A stretch of DNA of 64,000 nucleotides, taken from NCBI RefSeq assembly GCF_001468265.1, contig NZ_LNRZ01000002.1, positions 496,001-560,000 of the forward strand, written 5' to 3'. The translations under genes and the position numbers were made by a program. Positions 8,531-16,627 of the stretch are shown piece after piece; position 1 is the first letter of the stretch; each line of letters opens with the position of its first letter. A model generated the notes under the pieces. The model ran no database searches and was not told where the DNA came from. It saw nothing but the letters and a program-made list of their open reading frames with translations. Source of the stretch: Sphingopyxis sp. H050 (GTDB lineage: Bacteria > Pseudomonadota > Alphaproteobacteria > Sphingomonadales > Sphingomonadaceae).

Positions 8531-9180
8531 CCGCGCAGCGAGAGCGCCGTCCGGAACACGTCGGCGAACATCTCGGGCGTCAGCCGACCCGTGTTCGTGT
8601 TGTAGCGCGAGCAGTGATAGCTATCGACCAGGTGGCGACCGTCGGGCAGCGCATGCGTCGCGCCATGCGCGAAAGGATAGGCGGCTAGCCGGACACCGGC
8701 CGCGCGCAACACTGCTTCATGGGCAATGCGGCCGAGCGCGACGATGACGCGCACCGTCGGCAGAGCCGCCAGCTGCGCCTCGAAATAGGGGCGGCAGCTC
8801 GCGATCTCCTTTGGAGTCGGCTTGTTCTGCGGCGGCAGGCATTTGACGCTGTTGACGATGATCGCGCCGTCGAGCGTCAGCCCGTCGTCGACACGCGCAT
8901 CATAGGCTCCGCGGCTGAGCCCGAATTGGGCGAGGGTCGCGAACAGCAGGTCGCCCGCATAATCGCCCGTGAACGGCCTGCCCGTGCGGTTGGCGCCGTG
9001 CTTTCCCGGTGCGAGGCCGGCGAATGCAAGCCAAGCCTCCGGGTTCCCAAAGGCGTAGACCGGCGCATTCCACCAGTCGGGATATTCGGCCCGGCATTGG
9101 TGGCGAAATGCGGCGAGACGCGGACAGCGCGCGCAGTCGCGCGGCGGCTCGGTTCCGGGCAAAGGGCTTACAATCTCCAC
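8491..9180 (-). CDS. Type-5 uracil-DNA glycosylase (UdgB-like)
   Basis: Iron-sulfur family 5 uracil-DNA glycosylase for base excision repair; the family also removes hypoxanthine and other deaminated bases. Cysteines DCARCPRLAAFRHQC near the N-terminus and VNSVKCLPPQNKPTP plus a later Cys in EIASCRPY fit the 4Fe-4S ligands. GLAPGKHGANRTGRPFTGD is the uracil-binding motif region. I chose GTG 9180: the alternative TTG at 9216 adds 12 unconserved residues and would overlap the folK start. With GTG 9180 the two divergent starts are 20 nt apart. The 3' end overlaps rppH by 40 nt. Confidence 0.9.
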   Translation of the reverse strand: MEIVSPLPGTEPPRDCARCPRLAAFRHQCRAEYPDWWNAPVYAFGNPEAWLAFAGLAPGKHGANRTGRPFTGDYAGDLLFATLAQFGLSRGAYDARVDDGLTLDGAIIVNSVKCLPPQNKPTPKEIASCRPYFEAQLAALPTVRVIVALGRIAHEAVLRAAGVRLAAYPFAHGATHALPDGRHLVDSYHCSRYNTNTGRLTPEMFADVFRTALSLRGQTSGRNSSTTAR

Positions 9181-9200
9181 CGCACTGCGATAGTCGCCCC

Positions 9201-9740
9201 ATGATGACCAGTGCAACGCCAGCTTGCCATGGCCCTTTGCCGCTTTACGCGATCGGCCTCGGCTCGAACCGCCGTCATGCGCGCCATGGCGATCCGCGGC
9301 AGGTCCTGCTCGCTGCGCTGGACGCGCTCGAAGCCGCCGATGTCGAACCCGTCGATGTCAGCCCGATCATCGCGAGCGATCCGATCGGCCCCTCGCGGCG
9401 ACGCTACGCGAACGCCGTCGCGCTCGTGGCCTCGCCGCTTAGCCCGCCGGAGATGCTCGAACGGCTGCAGGCCATCGAAGCCGAGTTCGGCCGCCGTTCG
9501 GGCCAACGCTGGAGCGCGCGGACGCTCGATCTCGATATCCTGCTCTGGTCGGGCGGCGCATGGAGCGACCCCGACGTCACGATCCCGCATCCCGCGCTCG
9601 CCGAACGCGCTTTCGTGCTCGGCCCCCTGCGTATGATCGCACCCGAATGGCGGCATCCGCTGACGCGCCGATCCATCCGCCAGCTCGCCGCGCGGCTGAT
9701 CCGCCCCAAGCCGGTTGACCGCAGCGCCGAGGCGCACTAG
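9201..9740 (+). CDS. folK: 2-amino-4-hydroxy-6-hydroxymethyldihydropteridine diphosphokinase
   Basis: Transfers pyrophosphate from ATP to 6-hydroxymethyl-7,8-dihydropterin in folate synthesis. The 179-aa product starts at one of two adjacent ATGs (9201 or 9204). YAIGLGSNRR opens the family domain, FGRRSGQRWSARTLDLDILLWSG contains the signature RTLDLD with the Mg-binding aspartates, and IPHPALAERAFVLGPL follows. A longer frame extends upstream across the glycosylase gene but lacks homology-like sequence. It stands alone (no folB or folP in the window), 24 nt before tRNA-Lys. Confidence 0.93.
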   Translation: MMTSATPACHGPLPLYAIGLGSNRRHARHGDPRQVLLAALDALEAADVEPVDVSPIIASDPIGPSRRRYANAVALVASPLSPPEMLERLQAIEAEFGRRSGQRWSARTLDLDILLWSGGAWSDPDVTIPHPALAERAFVLGPLRMIAPEWRHPLTRRSIRQLAARLIRPKPVDRSAEAH

Positions 9741-9764
9741 GGCGGCGGCTCCTTTTCCGGGATG

Positions 9765-9840
9765 GGCCCTTAGCTCAGTCGGTAGAGCAACTGACTTTTA
9801 ATCAGTAGGTCGCTGGTTCGAACCCAGCAGGGCTCACCAT
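9765..9840 (+). tRNA. tRNA-Lys (anticodon TTT)
   Basis: The 76-nt cloverleaf starts GGGCCCT, pairing with AGGGCTC at the 3' end (one G-T pair), and the CCA end is encoded. The D-arm TTAGCTCAGTCGGTAGAGCA is canonical. The anticodon stem ACTGA/TCAGT encloses loop CTTTTAA with anticodon TTT at 9798-9800, and the T-loop GGTTCGAACCC is intact. No duplicated 3' end or integrase follows, so there is no sign of use as an integration site here. Confidence 0.97.
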
Positions 9841-9933
9841 CTTGGGAAATGATCACGGATTTTCAGGCGAATTCCTCGCCGGGAACCGGACGATCCGCGA
9901 CGTACCGTGTCATACGGGCATGATCTGGACGGA

Positions 9934-11085
9934 TCAGGCGAAATGGAGGCGGCGGTACTTGCCCCGGAAATACAGCAGGGGATCGCGGTGTGGCTCGAAC
10001 TGGGCGCGGACGACGCGGCCGATCAGGATGAAATGATCGCCCGCCTCGTGCAGCGACTCGCGCTGGCATTCGAACGATACGAGCGAGCCGCCGAGCAAAG
10101 GCACCCCCGTTTCACCGGGCGCCCAAGGCAGGTTGGCGAAGCGATCCTCGCCCTTGGTCGCGAAGCGGTTCGACGCGGGCTGCTGCCCGATCTGAAGCAC
10201 GTTGACGCCAAAGTGCGACGCGTCGCGCAAGACGGGCGCGGTGCCCGAGGTGTTCGCCACGCACACGAGGAGCAGCGGCGGATCGAGCGAGACCGAGGTG
10301 AAGCTGTTCGCAGTGAGCCCGGCCGGCATCCCGTTGCCGTCGAGCGCGGTCACGATGGTGATCCCCGTCGCGAAACAGCCCATCGCATCGCGCAGCGTGC
10401 GCGGGTCCGACCCGGCGCGAAACTCGACCGCTTCGCGGGGCTGACGGCGCTCGATGAAATCGAGCAGCTGCCCCAGCAATGCTTCGGTGCGATCCGCCGC
10501 AAGCGCCATGTCGGCGTCCTCGATGTCGACGCTTTCGCCGATCGGCAGCGCCGCGTTGAACGCATCGCCGGCTGGCGTGCATTCGGAGGGACTGAAACCG
10601 CCACGGATCACAAGAGTCGGCAGCGCCAGCCGCGCGGCCGTCTCCGTCGAGGCCTGATCGACCGGCATATCGACGAGCACCAGGCCGGCGGCAAGAAACG
10701 CGCCATCTGTCACGAGGGCATTGAGAGCGATCCACCCGCCGCGCCGCGCCGCCACGACGACGGGCCGCGACCCGAGCTGCGCCAGAACGGCGCGCAGATC
10801 CTCCACATGCGCCGCCCGGTCGGCGCTACTCCAATCGGCGGCGCTGCCGCGCAGATCCAGGCTGATGACCCGCCGCCCCGACAGGACGAGCGCTTCGGCA
10901 ACCTTCTGCCAGCCCGCCTGGCCTTCGCCGGCATCGGGAAGCAGCAGCACCGCAGGATCATTCTCGTCGCCGCGCACGTCGGCGGTCAGGCGGACGCCGA
11001 CAAAGCCCTTATGTTCGGTGGTGATCAAAACGCCCTCTTGCGATCCGGCGGGTAGCCTTGCCGGCTTGAACGATAGCGGCAGCAT
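9934..11085 (-). CDS. Flavin reductase with N-terminal alpha/beta-hydrolase-like domain
   Basis: Two-domain 383-aa protein. Residues about 1-215 resemble an alpha/beta hydrolase (VLLLPDAGEGQAGW, VISLDLRGS, LPTLVIRGG). The nucleophile-elbow position reads VVVAARRGGW instead of GxSxG, so the catalytic serine is missing and this half is probably inactive. Residues about 225-383 are a flavin reductase domain of the FMN-binding split-barrel type (LRDAMGCFATGITIVTA, GLTANSFTSVSLDPPLLLVCV, GKYRRLHF), as in the reductase component of two-component monooxygenases. It is downstream of and co-directional with a nitronate monooxygenase. No partner oxygenase is nearby. The fold assignment of the first half is less certain than that of the second. 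Confidence 0.85.
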   Translation of the reverse strand: MLPLSFKPARLPAGSQEGVLITTEHKGFVGVRLTADVRGDENDPAVLLLPDAGEGQAGWQKVAEALVLSGRRVISLDLRGSAADWSSADRAAHVEDLRAVLAQLGSRPVVVAARRGGWIALNALVTDGAFLAAGLVLVDMPVDQASTETAARLALPTLVIRGGFSPSECTPAGDAFNAALPIGESVDIEDADMALAADRTEALLGQLLDFIERRQPREAVEFRAGSDPRTLRDAMGCFATGITIVTALDGNGMPAGLTANSFTSVSLDPPLLLVCVANTSGTAPVLRDASHFGVNVLQIGQQPASNRFATKGEDRFANLPWAPGETGVPLLGGSLVSFECQRESLHEAGDHFILIGRVVRAQFEPHRDPLLYFRGKYRRLHFA

Positions 11086-11133
11086 AGCGGCACCGGCCGC
11101 GGGGCCGCAAGGAGGCGTCGACGATTTTCGCGA

Positions 11134-12114
11134 TCAGGTCCGGAAATTGGCGAGCCGCTGGTCGATGATGGCCTCGGCATCGCCGATGATGCGGTCGATC
11201 AGTTGCTGGCAGGTCGGGATATCGTGGATCAGCCCCTGTACCATGCCCGCCCAGAAAACGCCCTTCGACAGGTCCCCGGTTTCGAGCAGTTCGCGACCCG
11301 CCTGCCCGTTCACCAGTTCGGCGACGTCGGCAAAGGTCGCGTCGGGCTGCGCCAGACGGCGTACCACCTCTTCGGACACCGCGCTCTTGCCGACCCGCGC
11401 CGTATTCTTGAGGCTGCGAAAGATCAGGAAGCTGCCGCGCTCGTCATTGTCGACATAGGCCTGTTTCACATTGTCGTGGATCGGCGCCTCCACCGTCGCG
11501 CAGAAGCGCGTGCCCATATTGATGCCCTCGGCGCCGAGGGTCAGCGCCGCGACGAGGCCGCGGCCGTCGCCGAAACCACCCGATGCGAGCATCGGTATCT
11601 TCACCTTGTCGGCCGCCGCGGGGATCAGGATCAGACCCGGGATGTCGTCTTCGCCAGGATGGCCGGCGCACTCGAAGCCGTCGATCGAAATGATGTCGCA
11701 GCCCGCTTTCTCCGCCGACAGCGCATGGCGGACGGCCGTGCATTTGTGCAGGATGGTGACGCCATGCGGCTTCAGCATCTCCCAAATCTCCCGCACCGCC
11801 TGCGTGCCCGCCGTTTCGACGATCTTGACGCCGCCGTCGATGATCGCCTGTGCATAGGCTTTGTAGTCGGGCGCGTTGATCGTCGGAAACACCGTCATGT
11901 TGACGCCGAAGGGCTTGTCGGTCATCGCGCGGCAACGCTCGATCTCGTCGCGCAGCGCCGCGGGGCTCGGCTGGGTCAATGCGGTCAGGATACCGAGGCC
12001 GCCGGCGTTCGACACCGCGCTGGCCAGTTCGGCATAGCCGACGCTCTGCATCCCGCCCTGAACGATCGGGTGCGCGATGCCTAGCATTTCCGTGATGCGC
12101 GTTTTGAAAGCCAT
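11134..12114 (-). CDS. Nitronate monooxygenase / NAD(P)H-dependent flavin oxidoreductase
   Basis: FMN-dependent TIM-barrel enzyme of the 2-nitropropane dioxygenase family. The 326-aa product begins with MLGIAHPIVQGGMQSVGYAEL, typical of the family, and has GGLGILTAL, IISIDGFECAGHPGEDD with the conserved His, MLASGGFGDGRGLVAAL for phosphate binding, and GINMGTRFCATVEAP. Members near acyl-CoA catabolism genes often act as enoyl- or quinone reductases rather than on nitronates, so the name is a family label. It is divergent from the acyl-CoA dehydrogenase at 12227. The spacer holds an operator-like palindrome that could serve both. Confidence 0.88.
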   Translation of the reverse strand: MAFKTRITEMLGIAHPIVQGGMQSVGYAELASAVSNAGGLGILTALTQPSPAALRDEIERCRAMTDKPFGVNMTVFPTINAPDYKAYAQAIIDGGVKIVETAGTQAVREIWEMLKPHGVTILHKCTAVRHALSAEKAGCDIISIDGFECAGHPGEDDIPGLILIPAAADKVKIPMLASGGFGDGRGLVAALTLGAEGINMGTRFCATVEAPIHDNVKQAYVDNDERGSFLIFRSLKNTARVGKSAVSEEVVRRLAQPDATFADVAELVNGQAGRELLETGDLSKGVFWAGMVQGLIHDIPTCQQLIDRIIGDAEAIIDQRLANFRT

Positions 12115-12175
12115 GCCCTATCCCTTCTTCAGATTGTTGCCCCTACGGCAGCATCGGCTTTGCCCATGAATTAAC

Positions 12176-12195
12176 TTGACGCTTACGTCAACGTC
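12176..12195. promoter_or_regulatory. Operator-like site 1 of the acyl-CoA dehydrogenase block
   Basis: TTGACGCTTACGTCAACGTC matches the site at 13452-13471 in 18 of 20 positions. It lies 32 nt before the first acyl-CoA dehydrogenase start, between divergent genes. The ACGT-rich palindromic form resembles sites of MerR-family (LiuR-type) regulators of acyl-CoA and branched-chain catabolism; that link is from memory and inferential. Confidence 0.5.
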
Positions 12196-12226
12196 GGGTT
12201 GATCGGTATGGATTTGGGAGAGGGAA

Positions 12227-13408
12227 ATGGTGATGAGCGAAGGCGTATCGGACCGGGCGTTGGCGATTGCGGATAAGGTCGAGGCTTTTGTCCGCGAAAT
12301 CGTCGTTCCCTATGAGAAGGATCCGCGCCGCGACCATCATGGCGCGCCGACCGACGAGCTGGTCATGGAGATGCGCGAGCATGCCCGCGCCGCGGGTGTG
12401 CTGACGCCGCATATCCTGAGCGACGGCAGCCACCTCAACCAGCGCGAGACTGCGGTCGTGCTGATCAGGAGCGGCCTCTCCCCTCTTGGCCCGCTCGCCT
12501 GCAACACGATGGCGCCCGACGAGGGCAACATGTATCTTCTGGGCAAGGAAGGCAGTCCGGAGTTGAAGGAGCGTTTCCTGAAGCCGATGGTCGAGGGGCG
12601 CGTGCGTTCGGCTTTCTTCATGACCGAGCCGGCCGACGAGGGCGGCGCCGGGTCCGACCCGTCGATGATGAAGACGACGTGCCATCTCGACGGCAATCAT
12701 TGGGTCGTTAACGGGCGCAAGACGTTCATAACCGGGGCGCAAGGTGCACGCGTCGGCATCGTGATGGCGAAGGCCGAGCAAGGCGCGTGCATGTTCCTGG
12801 TCGACCTGCCCGATCCCGCGATCCGCATCGACGAGGTGCCGAACACGATCGACAGCTCGATGCCCGGCGGCCATGCGACGCTGACCATCGAAGACTTGCG
12901 CATCCCCGCCGACCAGATGCTGGGCGAGGCGGGCGAAGGCTTTCGCTACGCCCAGGTGCGGCTGTCGCCTGCCCGCCTGTCGCATTGCATGCGCTGGCTG
13001 GGCGCCTGCATGCGCGCGCACGAGATCGCCACCGACTATGCCAACCGCCGCGAGGCGTTCGGCAAGCCGCTGATCGACCATGAAGGCGTCGGCTTCATGC
13101 TCGCGGAAAATATGATCGACATCAAACAGGCCGAACTGATGATCGACTGGTGCGCCACGGTGCTCGATACGGGCTCGCTCGGCACCGTCGAAAGCTCGAT
13201 GGCGAAGGTAGCGGTGTCCGAAGCGCTGATGCGCGTCGCCGATCGCTGTGTCCAGGTGATGGGGGGCACCGGCGTCACCGACCGGACGATCGTCGAACAG
13301 GTCTTTCGCGAAGTCCGCGCCTTCCGCATCTACGACGGCCCGACCGAAGTCCATAAATGGAGCCTCGCCAAGAAGATCCGCCGCGACTGGAAAGCCGGGT
13401 TGGTCTGA
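12227..13408 (+). CDS. Acyl-CoA dehydrogenase (ACAD10/11-like)
   Basis: FAD-dependent alpha,beta-dehydrogenation of an acyl-CoA, first step of beta-oxidation. The 393-aa product has ACAD signatures: FFMTEPADEGGAGSD for FAD binding at about residue 125, HWVVNGRKTFITGAQGA, FREVRAFRIYDGPTEVHKW at the C-terminus where the catalytic Glu is expected, and CVQVMGGTGVTD. GAGAGGG lies 5 nt before ATG 12227; a second ATG at 12233 is also possible. It is the first gene after operator-like site 1. Substrate not determinable; the sequence type resembles ACAD10/11, which handle unusual or hydroxylated acyl chains. Confidence 0.9.
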   Translation: MVMSEGVSDRALAIADKVEAFVREIVVPYEKDPRRDHHGAPTDELVMEMREHARAAGVLTPHILSDGSHLNQRETAVVLIRSGLSPLGPLACNTMAPDEGNMYLLGKEGSPELKERFLKPMVEGRVRSAFFMTEPADEGGAGSDPSMMKTTCHLDGNHWVVNGRKTFITGAQGARVGIVMAKAEQGACMFLVDLPDPAIRIDEVPNTIDSSMPGGHATLTIEDLRIPADQMLGEAGEGFRYAQVRLSPARLSHCMRWLGACMRAHEIATDYANRREAFGKPLIDHEGVGFMLAENMIDIKQAELMIDWCATVLDTGSLGTVESSMAKVAVSEALMRVADRCVQVMGGTGVTDRTIVEQVFREVRAFRIYDGPTEVHKWSLAKKIRRDWKAGLV

Positions 13409-13451
13409 TGATGTGCCAGCTGACGGTCGTCCATCCGTAGCGCCAAAACGC

Positions 13452-13471
13452 TTGACGTTTACGTTAACGTC
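13452..13471. promoter_or_regulatory. Operator-like site 2 of the acyl-CoA dehydrogenase block
   Basis: TTGACGTTTACGTTAACGTC, 18 of 20 identical to the site at 12176-12195. It contains the near-palindrome ACGTTAACGT and lies just upstream of the second acyl-CoA dehydrogenase gene. Its position argues that transcription of the heteromeric dehydrogenase pair starts separately here and that the true start codon is the later GTG 13514. Confidence 0.5.
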
Positions 13472-13513
13472 CGGATGATGGGCGGAAACGATAAGGGTAG
13501 AGGAGTCGGGCCG

Positions 13514-14608
13514 GTGTCGATTTTGCACGACGAAGGACAGCAGGCGATCGCGAGCGAGTCGCGCCGCATTCTTGAGGCGCGGATCAGCAAGGACGACCTG
13601 CTCCCGCTGCTTGAGGAGAGCGGGCGCTATCATGAAGGATTCTGGACCATTGCGAAGGAGCAGGGCTGGACGGCGCTCGCCCTGCCCGAAGCTTATGGCG
13701 GCCTGTCGCTTGGCCTCGTCGAAATGGGTCTCATTGCACATCAGGCGGGGCGCACCCTCAGTGGCGCGCCCTTCCTCACATCTGGCTTCGGGGTTGCGAA
13801 GGCTATCCAGCTCTATGGTTCCGAAGCGCAGAAGCATCGCTGGCTGCCCGGCCTCGCGAGCGGCGAGATTATCGGCGCGATCTGCTTCGCGGCAGGAGCC
13901 GACCCCCTGCCCTCCACGCCTCCGCTCGCGTTGGTCGATGGGCGCCTGAATGGCGTCGCCAGCGCAGTTTCGGGTGGCAACGCGGCCGATGTCGCGGTCG
14001 TCCTGGCCAACGCCGGCGGCCAGCCCGCCTTGGCGCTCGTCGAACTGAGCGGCGTCAAGCGCGAGCTGGTCGAGAGCTTCGACAATAGCCGCCTCATCGC
14101 CGACCTGCACTTTGCCAGCACGAACGCCGAAGCCATCACCACGGGAGAGGCCGCGCGTGCCGCGGCGCTTCATATCCTCGCGCTACAAGCGGTCGTCACC
14201 GCGCACGAACAGACCGGCGGCGCCGAGGTGCTGATGGAAATTGCGCGCGATTATGCGCTCACCCGCAAGGCGTTCGGCCAGCCCATCGGGGCGTTCCAGT
14301 CGATCAAACATCGGATTACCGAACTCTACGGCCTCGTCGAACTCGCCCGCGCGAATGCCATCCACGCCGCGGCGCGCGAAGGTCAGCATGATTTCATCAC
14401 GGCCGCGGCTGCCGCACGCCTGTCGGCGACCGAAGCCTATGACACCGCGGCACGCGACTGCGTCCAGATCCACGGCGGCATCGGCGTGACGTGGGAAATC
14501 GGCCTGCACCTCCATATGCGCCGCGCCCGCACGCTCGCGCTCGAACAGGGAGGCCCCTTCTTTTGGGAGGATGTGCTGGTCGACCGTATTGCAGGAGCCG
14601 CCGCATGA
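13514..14608 (+). CDS. Acyl-CoA dehydrogenase, likely non-catalytic or partner subunit
   Basis: ACAD-fold protein of 364 aa from GTG 13514, chosen because AGAGGAG ends 8 nt upstream. ATG 13475 is only 3 nt past operator-like site 2 and would leave almost no leader. Visible: GWTALALPEAYGGLSLGLVEMG, a short middle domain, ALTRKAFGQPIGAFQSIKH, and CVQIHGGIGVTWEIGLHLH. The C-terminus ends FFWEDVLVDRIAG without the usual GGTxEI catalytic Glu motif. This shape matches one half of alpha2-beta2 acyl-CoA dehydrogenases known from steroid side-chain degradation in actinobacteria. Its stop overlaps the next ACAD start as ATGA, supporting a heteromer. Confidence 0.85.
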   Translation: MSILHDEGQQAIASESRRILEARISKDDLLPLLEESGRYHEGFWTIAKEQGWTALALPEAYGGLSLGLVEMGLIAHQAGRTLSGAPFLTSGFGVAKAIQLYGSEAQKHRWLPGLASGEIIGAICFAAGADPLPSTPPLALVDGRLNGVASAVSGGNAADVAVVLANAGGQPALALVELSGVKRELVESFDNSRLIADLHFASTNAEAITTGEAARAAALHILALQAVVTAHEQTGGAEVLMEIARDYALTRKAFGQPIGAFQSIKHRITELYGLVELARANAIHAAAREGQHDFITAAAAARLSATEAYDTAARDCVQIHGGIGVTWEIGLHLHMRRARTLALEQGGPFFWEDVLVDRIAGAAA

Positions 14609-15810
14609 GCGATCTCGAAGCCTATCGTACGAAGGCCGCCGCCTGGTGCGCATCGATGGTGCCGGATTTCGGCCGGGCGGCGCGCAAGGGCCTGACCGTC
14701 GACGAAGATCTCGCGCTTGGCCGCCGCTATCAAAGGGCCAAGTTCGACGCGGGCTATGCCGGGATCAACTGGCCAACCGAGTTCGGTGGCCAGGGCCTTG
14801 GCCATATCGAAAAGATCACCTTCGAGGCCGAGGAGATGCAGCACGGCTTCCCGAACGTCTATTTCGACATCTCGCTTGGCATGCCGGTTCCGGTGCTGAT
14901 GCAGTTCGGCAGCGACCGGGACTTCGTCAAGGAACGCGTCCTGAAAGCGCTGCGGGGCGAGGAAATATGGTGCCAGCTCTTTTCGGAGCCGTCGGGCGGC
15001 ACCGACCTTGCCGGTCTGCGTACCCGCGCCGAGACCGACGGCAACGGCTGGAAGATCAACGGACAAAAGGTCTGGACCAGCTGGGCACAATATAGCGATT
15101 ACGGGGTCATCGTCGTACGCACCGACCCGACCGTCGCCAAGCACAAGGGTCTCACCTACTTTTGGGTCGACATGAAGGCGCCCGGCGTCACCGTGCGTCC
15201 GATCAAGCTCGCGGGCGGCGACAGCCATGTGAACGAGGTTTTCTTCGACGATGTGAAGATCAGCGACGATCATCGCATGTCGCCCGTCGGCGGCGGCTTC
15301 GCGGTCGCGATGACGACGCTCATGATCGAGCGCTATATTGCGACCGACAGCGCCGGCTTCGGCCCGCACCTCGACTTGTTCGTCGACCTCGCGAAAGACC
15401 TTAGGATCAACGGCAGGCCGGCGATCGAGGATGGCCGCATCCGCCAGCAGATCGCGCGCAATTATGCGATGCGCAGCGGGCTCGATTCGATCAATCGCCG
15501 CGCGCGGCTGATGATGGAAGCCGGGATGACCCCCGGCCCCGAGGGTTCGCTGAACAAGCTGGTCGCGGTTCGCTCGCGCCAGAAGCTGTCCGAACTCGCG
15601 CTCGACCTGCAGGGCACCGGCGCCTTCCTGTTCGACGAGCATGCCTCGCCGAAAGACGATTGGGCGTCGAGCTGGATCAATGCGCCGACGGGCCGCATCG
15701 CGGGCGGCTCAGACGAGACTTTGCTGAACACCATCGCTGAACGCATCCTCGGCCTGCCGCAGGACCATCGCCCCGACAAGGGCGTGCCGTTCAACCAGAT
15801 TCCCGCATAA
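14605..15810 (+). CDS. Acyl-CoA dehydrogenase, catalytic subunit of probable heteromer
   Basis: ACAD of 401 aa from ATG 14605, which overlaps the previous stop (ATGA). Signatures: FSEPSGGTDLAGLRTRAE for FAD/substrate binding, NGQKVWTSWAQYSDYGVIV, and near the C-terminus GRIAGGSDETLLNTIAERIL with the Glu that normally serves as catalytic base. N-terminal GINWPTEFGGQGL and EEMQHGFPNVYFDISLGM resemble FadE subunits of the steroid or isoprenoid type. It pairs with the preceding ACAD, which lacks that Glu. An SDR follows 12 nt downstream in the same run. Substrate is inferred only as a bulky or branched acyl-CoA. Confidence 0.9.
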   Translation: MSDLEAYRTKAAAWCASMVPDFGRAARKGLTVDEDLALGRRYQRAKFDAGYAGINWPTEFGGQGLGHIEKITFEAEEMQHGFPNVYFDISLGMPVPVLMQFGSDRDFVKERVLKALRGEEIWCQLFSEPSGGTDLAGLRTRAETDGNGWKINGQKVWTSWAQYSDYGVIVVRTDPTVAKHKGLTYFWVDMKAPGVTVRPIKLAGGDSHVNEVFFDDVKISDDHRMSPVGGGFAVAMTTLMIERYIATDSAGFGPHLDLFVDLAKDLRINGRPAIEDGRIRQQIARNYAMRSGLDSINRRARLMMEAGMTPGPEGSLNKLVAVRSRQKLSELALDLQGTGAFLFDEHASPKDDWASSWINAPTGRIAGGSDETLLNTIAERILGLPQDHRPDKGVPFNQIPA

Positions 15811-15822
15811 AGGAGCCTTCCT

Positions 15823-16605
15823 GTGAAATTCGATTCCAGCACAGCGGCTGTCGTCACCGGAGGCGCTTCGGGGCTTGGTCGCGCGACCGCTGAAGCGCTT
15901 GCGGCCGCGGGCGTGAAAGTGACAGTCTTCGACATCAATGACACGCTTGGCGAGGAGGTCGCACAGTCGATCGGCGGGCTGTTCGTCCATGTCGACATTA
16001 CCGACGAACAATCGGTGCTCGACGGCTATGCCAAGGCGCGCGCCGCGCATGGACAGGAGCGCATCTGCGTTCACTGCGCGATGACCTCGCGCCGCGGCAA
16101 GACGCTGGCCTTCGACAAGGAGACGGGCAGCTATCGCCGCACGCCGACCGCGGACTATGCTTTTGGGGTCGAGGGTATCCTGACCGCGAGCTACCGCGTC
16201 GCGTCCATCTCGGCCGAAGGCATGGCGACGCTGCCCGAGATGGAGGATGGCGAACGCGGCGCGATCGTGCTGACCGCCTCGGTCGCCGCGCAGGACGGCC
16301 AGATCGGTCAGGTCATCTACGGTTCGGCGAAAGCCGGCGTTAACGGCCTCGTCCTCCCGATGGCGCGCGACCTGATGGACCTTGGCATTCGCGTCAACTC
16401 GATCATGCCCGGCGTGTTCGGAACGCCGCTGCTCAACAATATGAACCCGAAGGTGAAGGAAAGCCTCGAAGCCTCGGTGCCCTTCCCCAAGCGCCTCGGC
16501 AAGGCGGAGGAATATGCCAGCCTGGCCATGGAAATGATCCGCAACACCTATTTCAACGGCCAGGCCGTCCGCCTCGATGGCGCGATCCGCATGGCGCCCC
16601 GCTAA
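15823..16605 (+). CDS. SDR family oxidoreductase (3-hydroxyacyl-CoA dehydrogenase type)
   Basis: Short-chain dehydrogenase of 260 aa starting at GTG 15823 after a GGAG-containing leader. VVTGGASGLGRATAEAL is the cofactor-binding glycine motif and VFDINDT at the end of beta-2 (Asp) favours NAD. The catalytic Tyr-Lys is in IYGSAKAGVNGLVLPMA. It resembles HSD17B10-like 3-hydroxy(-2-methyl)acyl-CoA dehydrogenases, which fits its place between acyl-CoA dehydrogenases and a thiolase. Functional precision is limited because SDR substrates cannot be read from sequence. Confidence 0.88.
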   Translation: MKFDSSTAAVVTGGASGLGRATAEALAAAGVKVTVFDINDTLGEEVAQSIGGLFVHVDITDEQSVLDGYAKARAAHGQERICVHCAMTSRRGKTLAFDKETGSYRRTPTADYAFGVEGILTASYRVASISAEGMATLPEMEDGERGAIVLTASVAAQDGQIGQVIYGSAKAGVNGLVLPMARDLMDLGIRVNSIMPGVFGTPLLNNMNPKVKESLEASVPFPKRLGKAEEYASLAMEMIRNTYFNGQAVRLDGAIRMAPR

Positions 16606-16627
16606 ACGCTTCCGAAAGGATTATCTC

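Noticed and set aside
9009..9200. N-terminal extension of folK
   Set aside because: The extension overlaps the glycosylase gene and is low-complexity; FolK homology begins right after ATG 9201.
9765..9933. tRNA-Lys as a phage or island attachment site
   Set aside because: No integrase, no duplicated tRNA end, and ordinary genes on both sides.
12188..14173. 661-codon open frame on the minus strand across two acyl-CoA dehydrogenase genes
   Set aside because: Composition is Arg/Ala/His-rich without motifs, while both plus-strand genes have clear family signatures.
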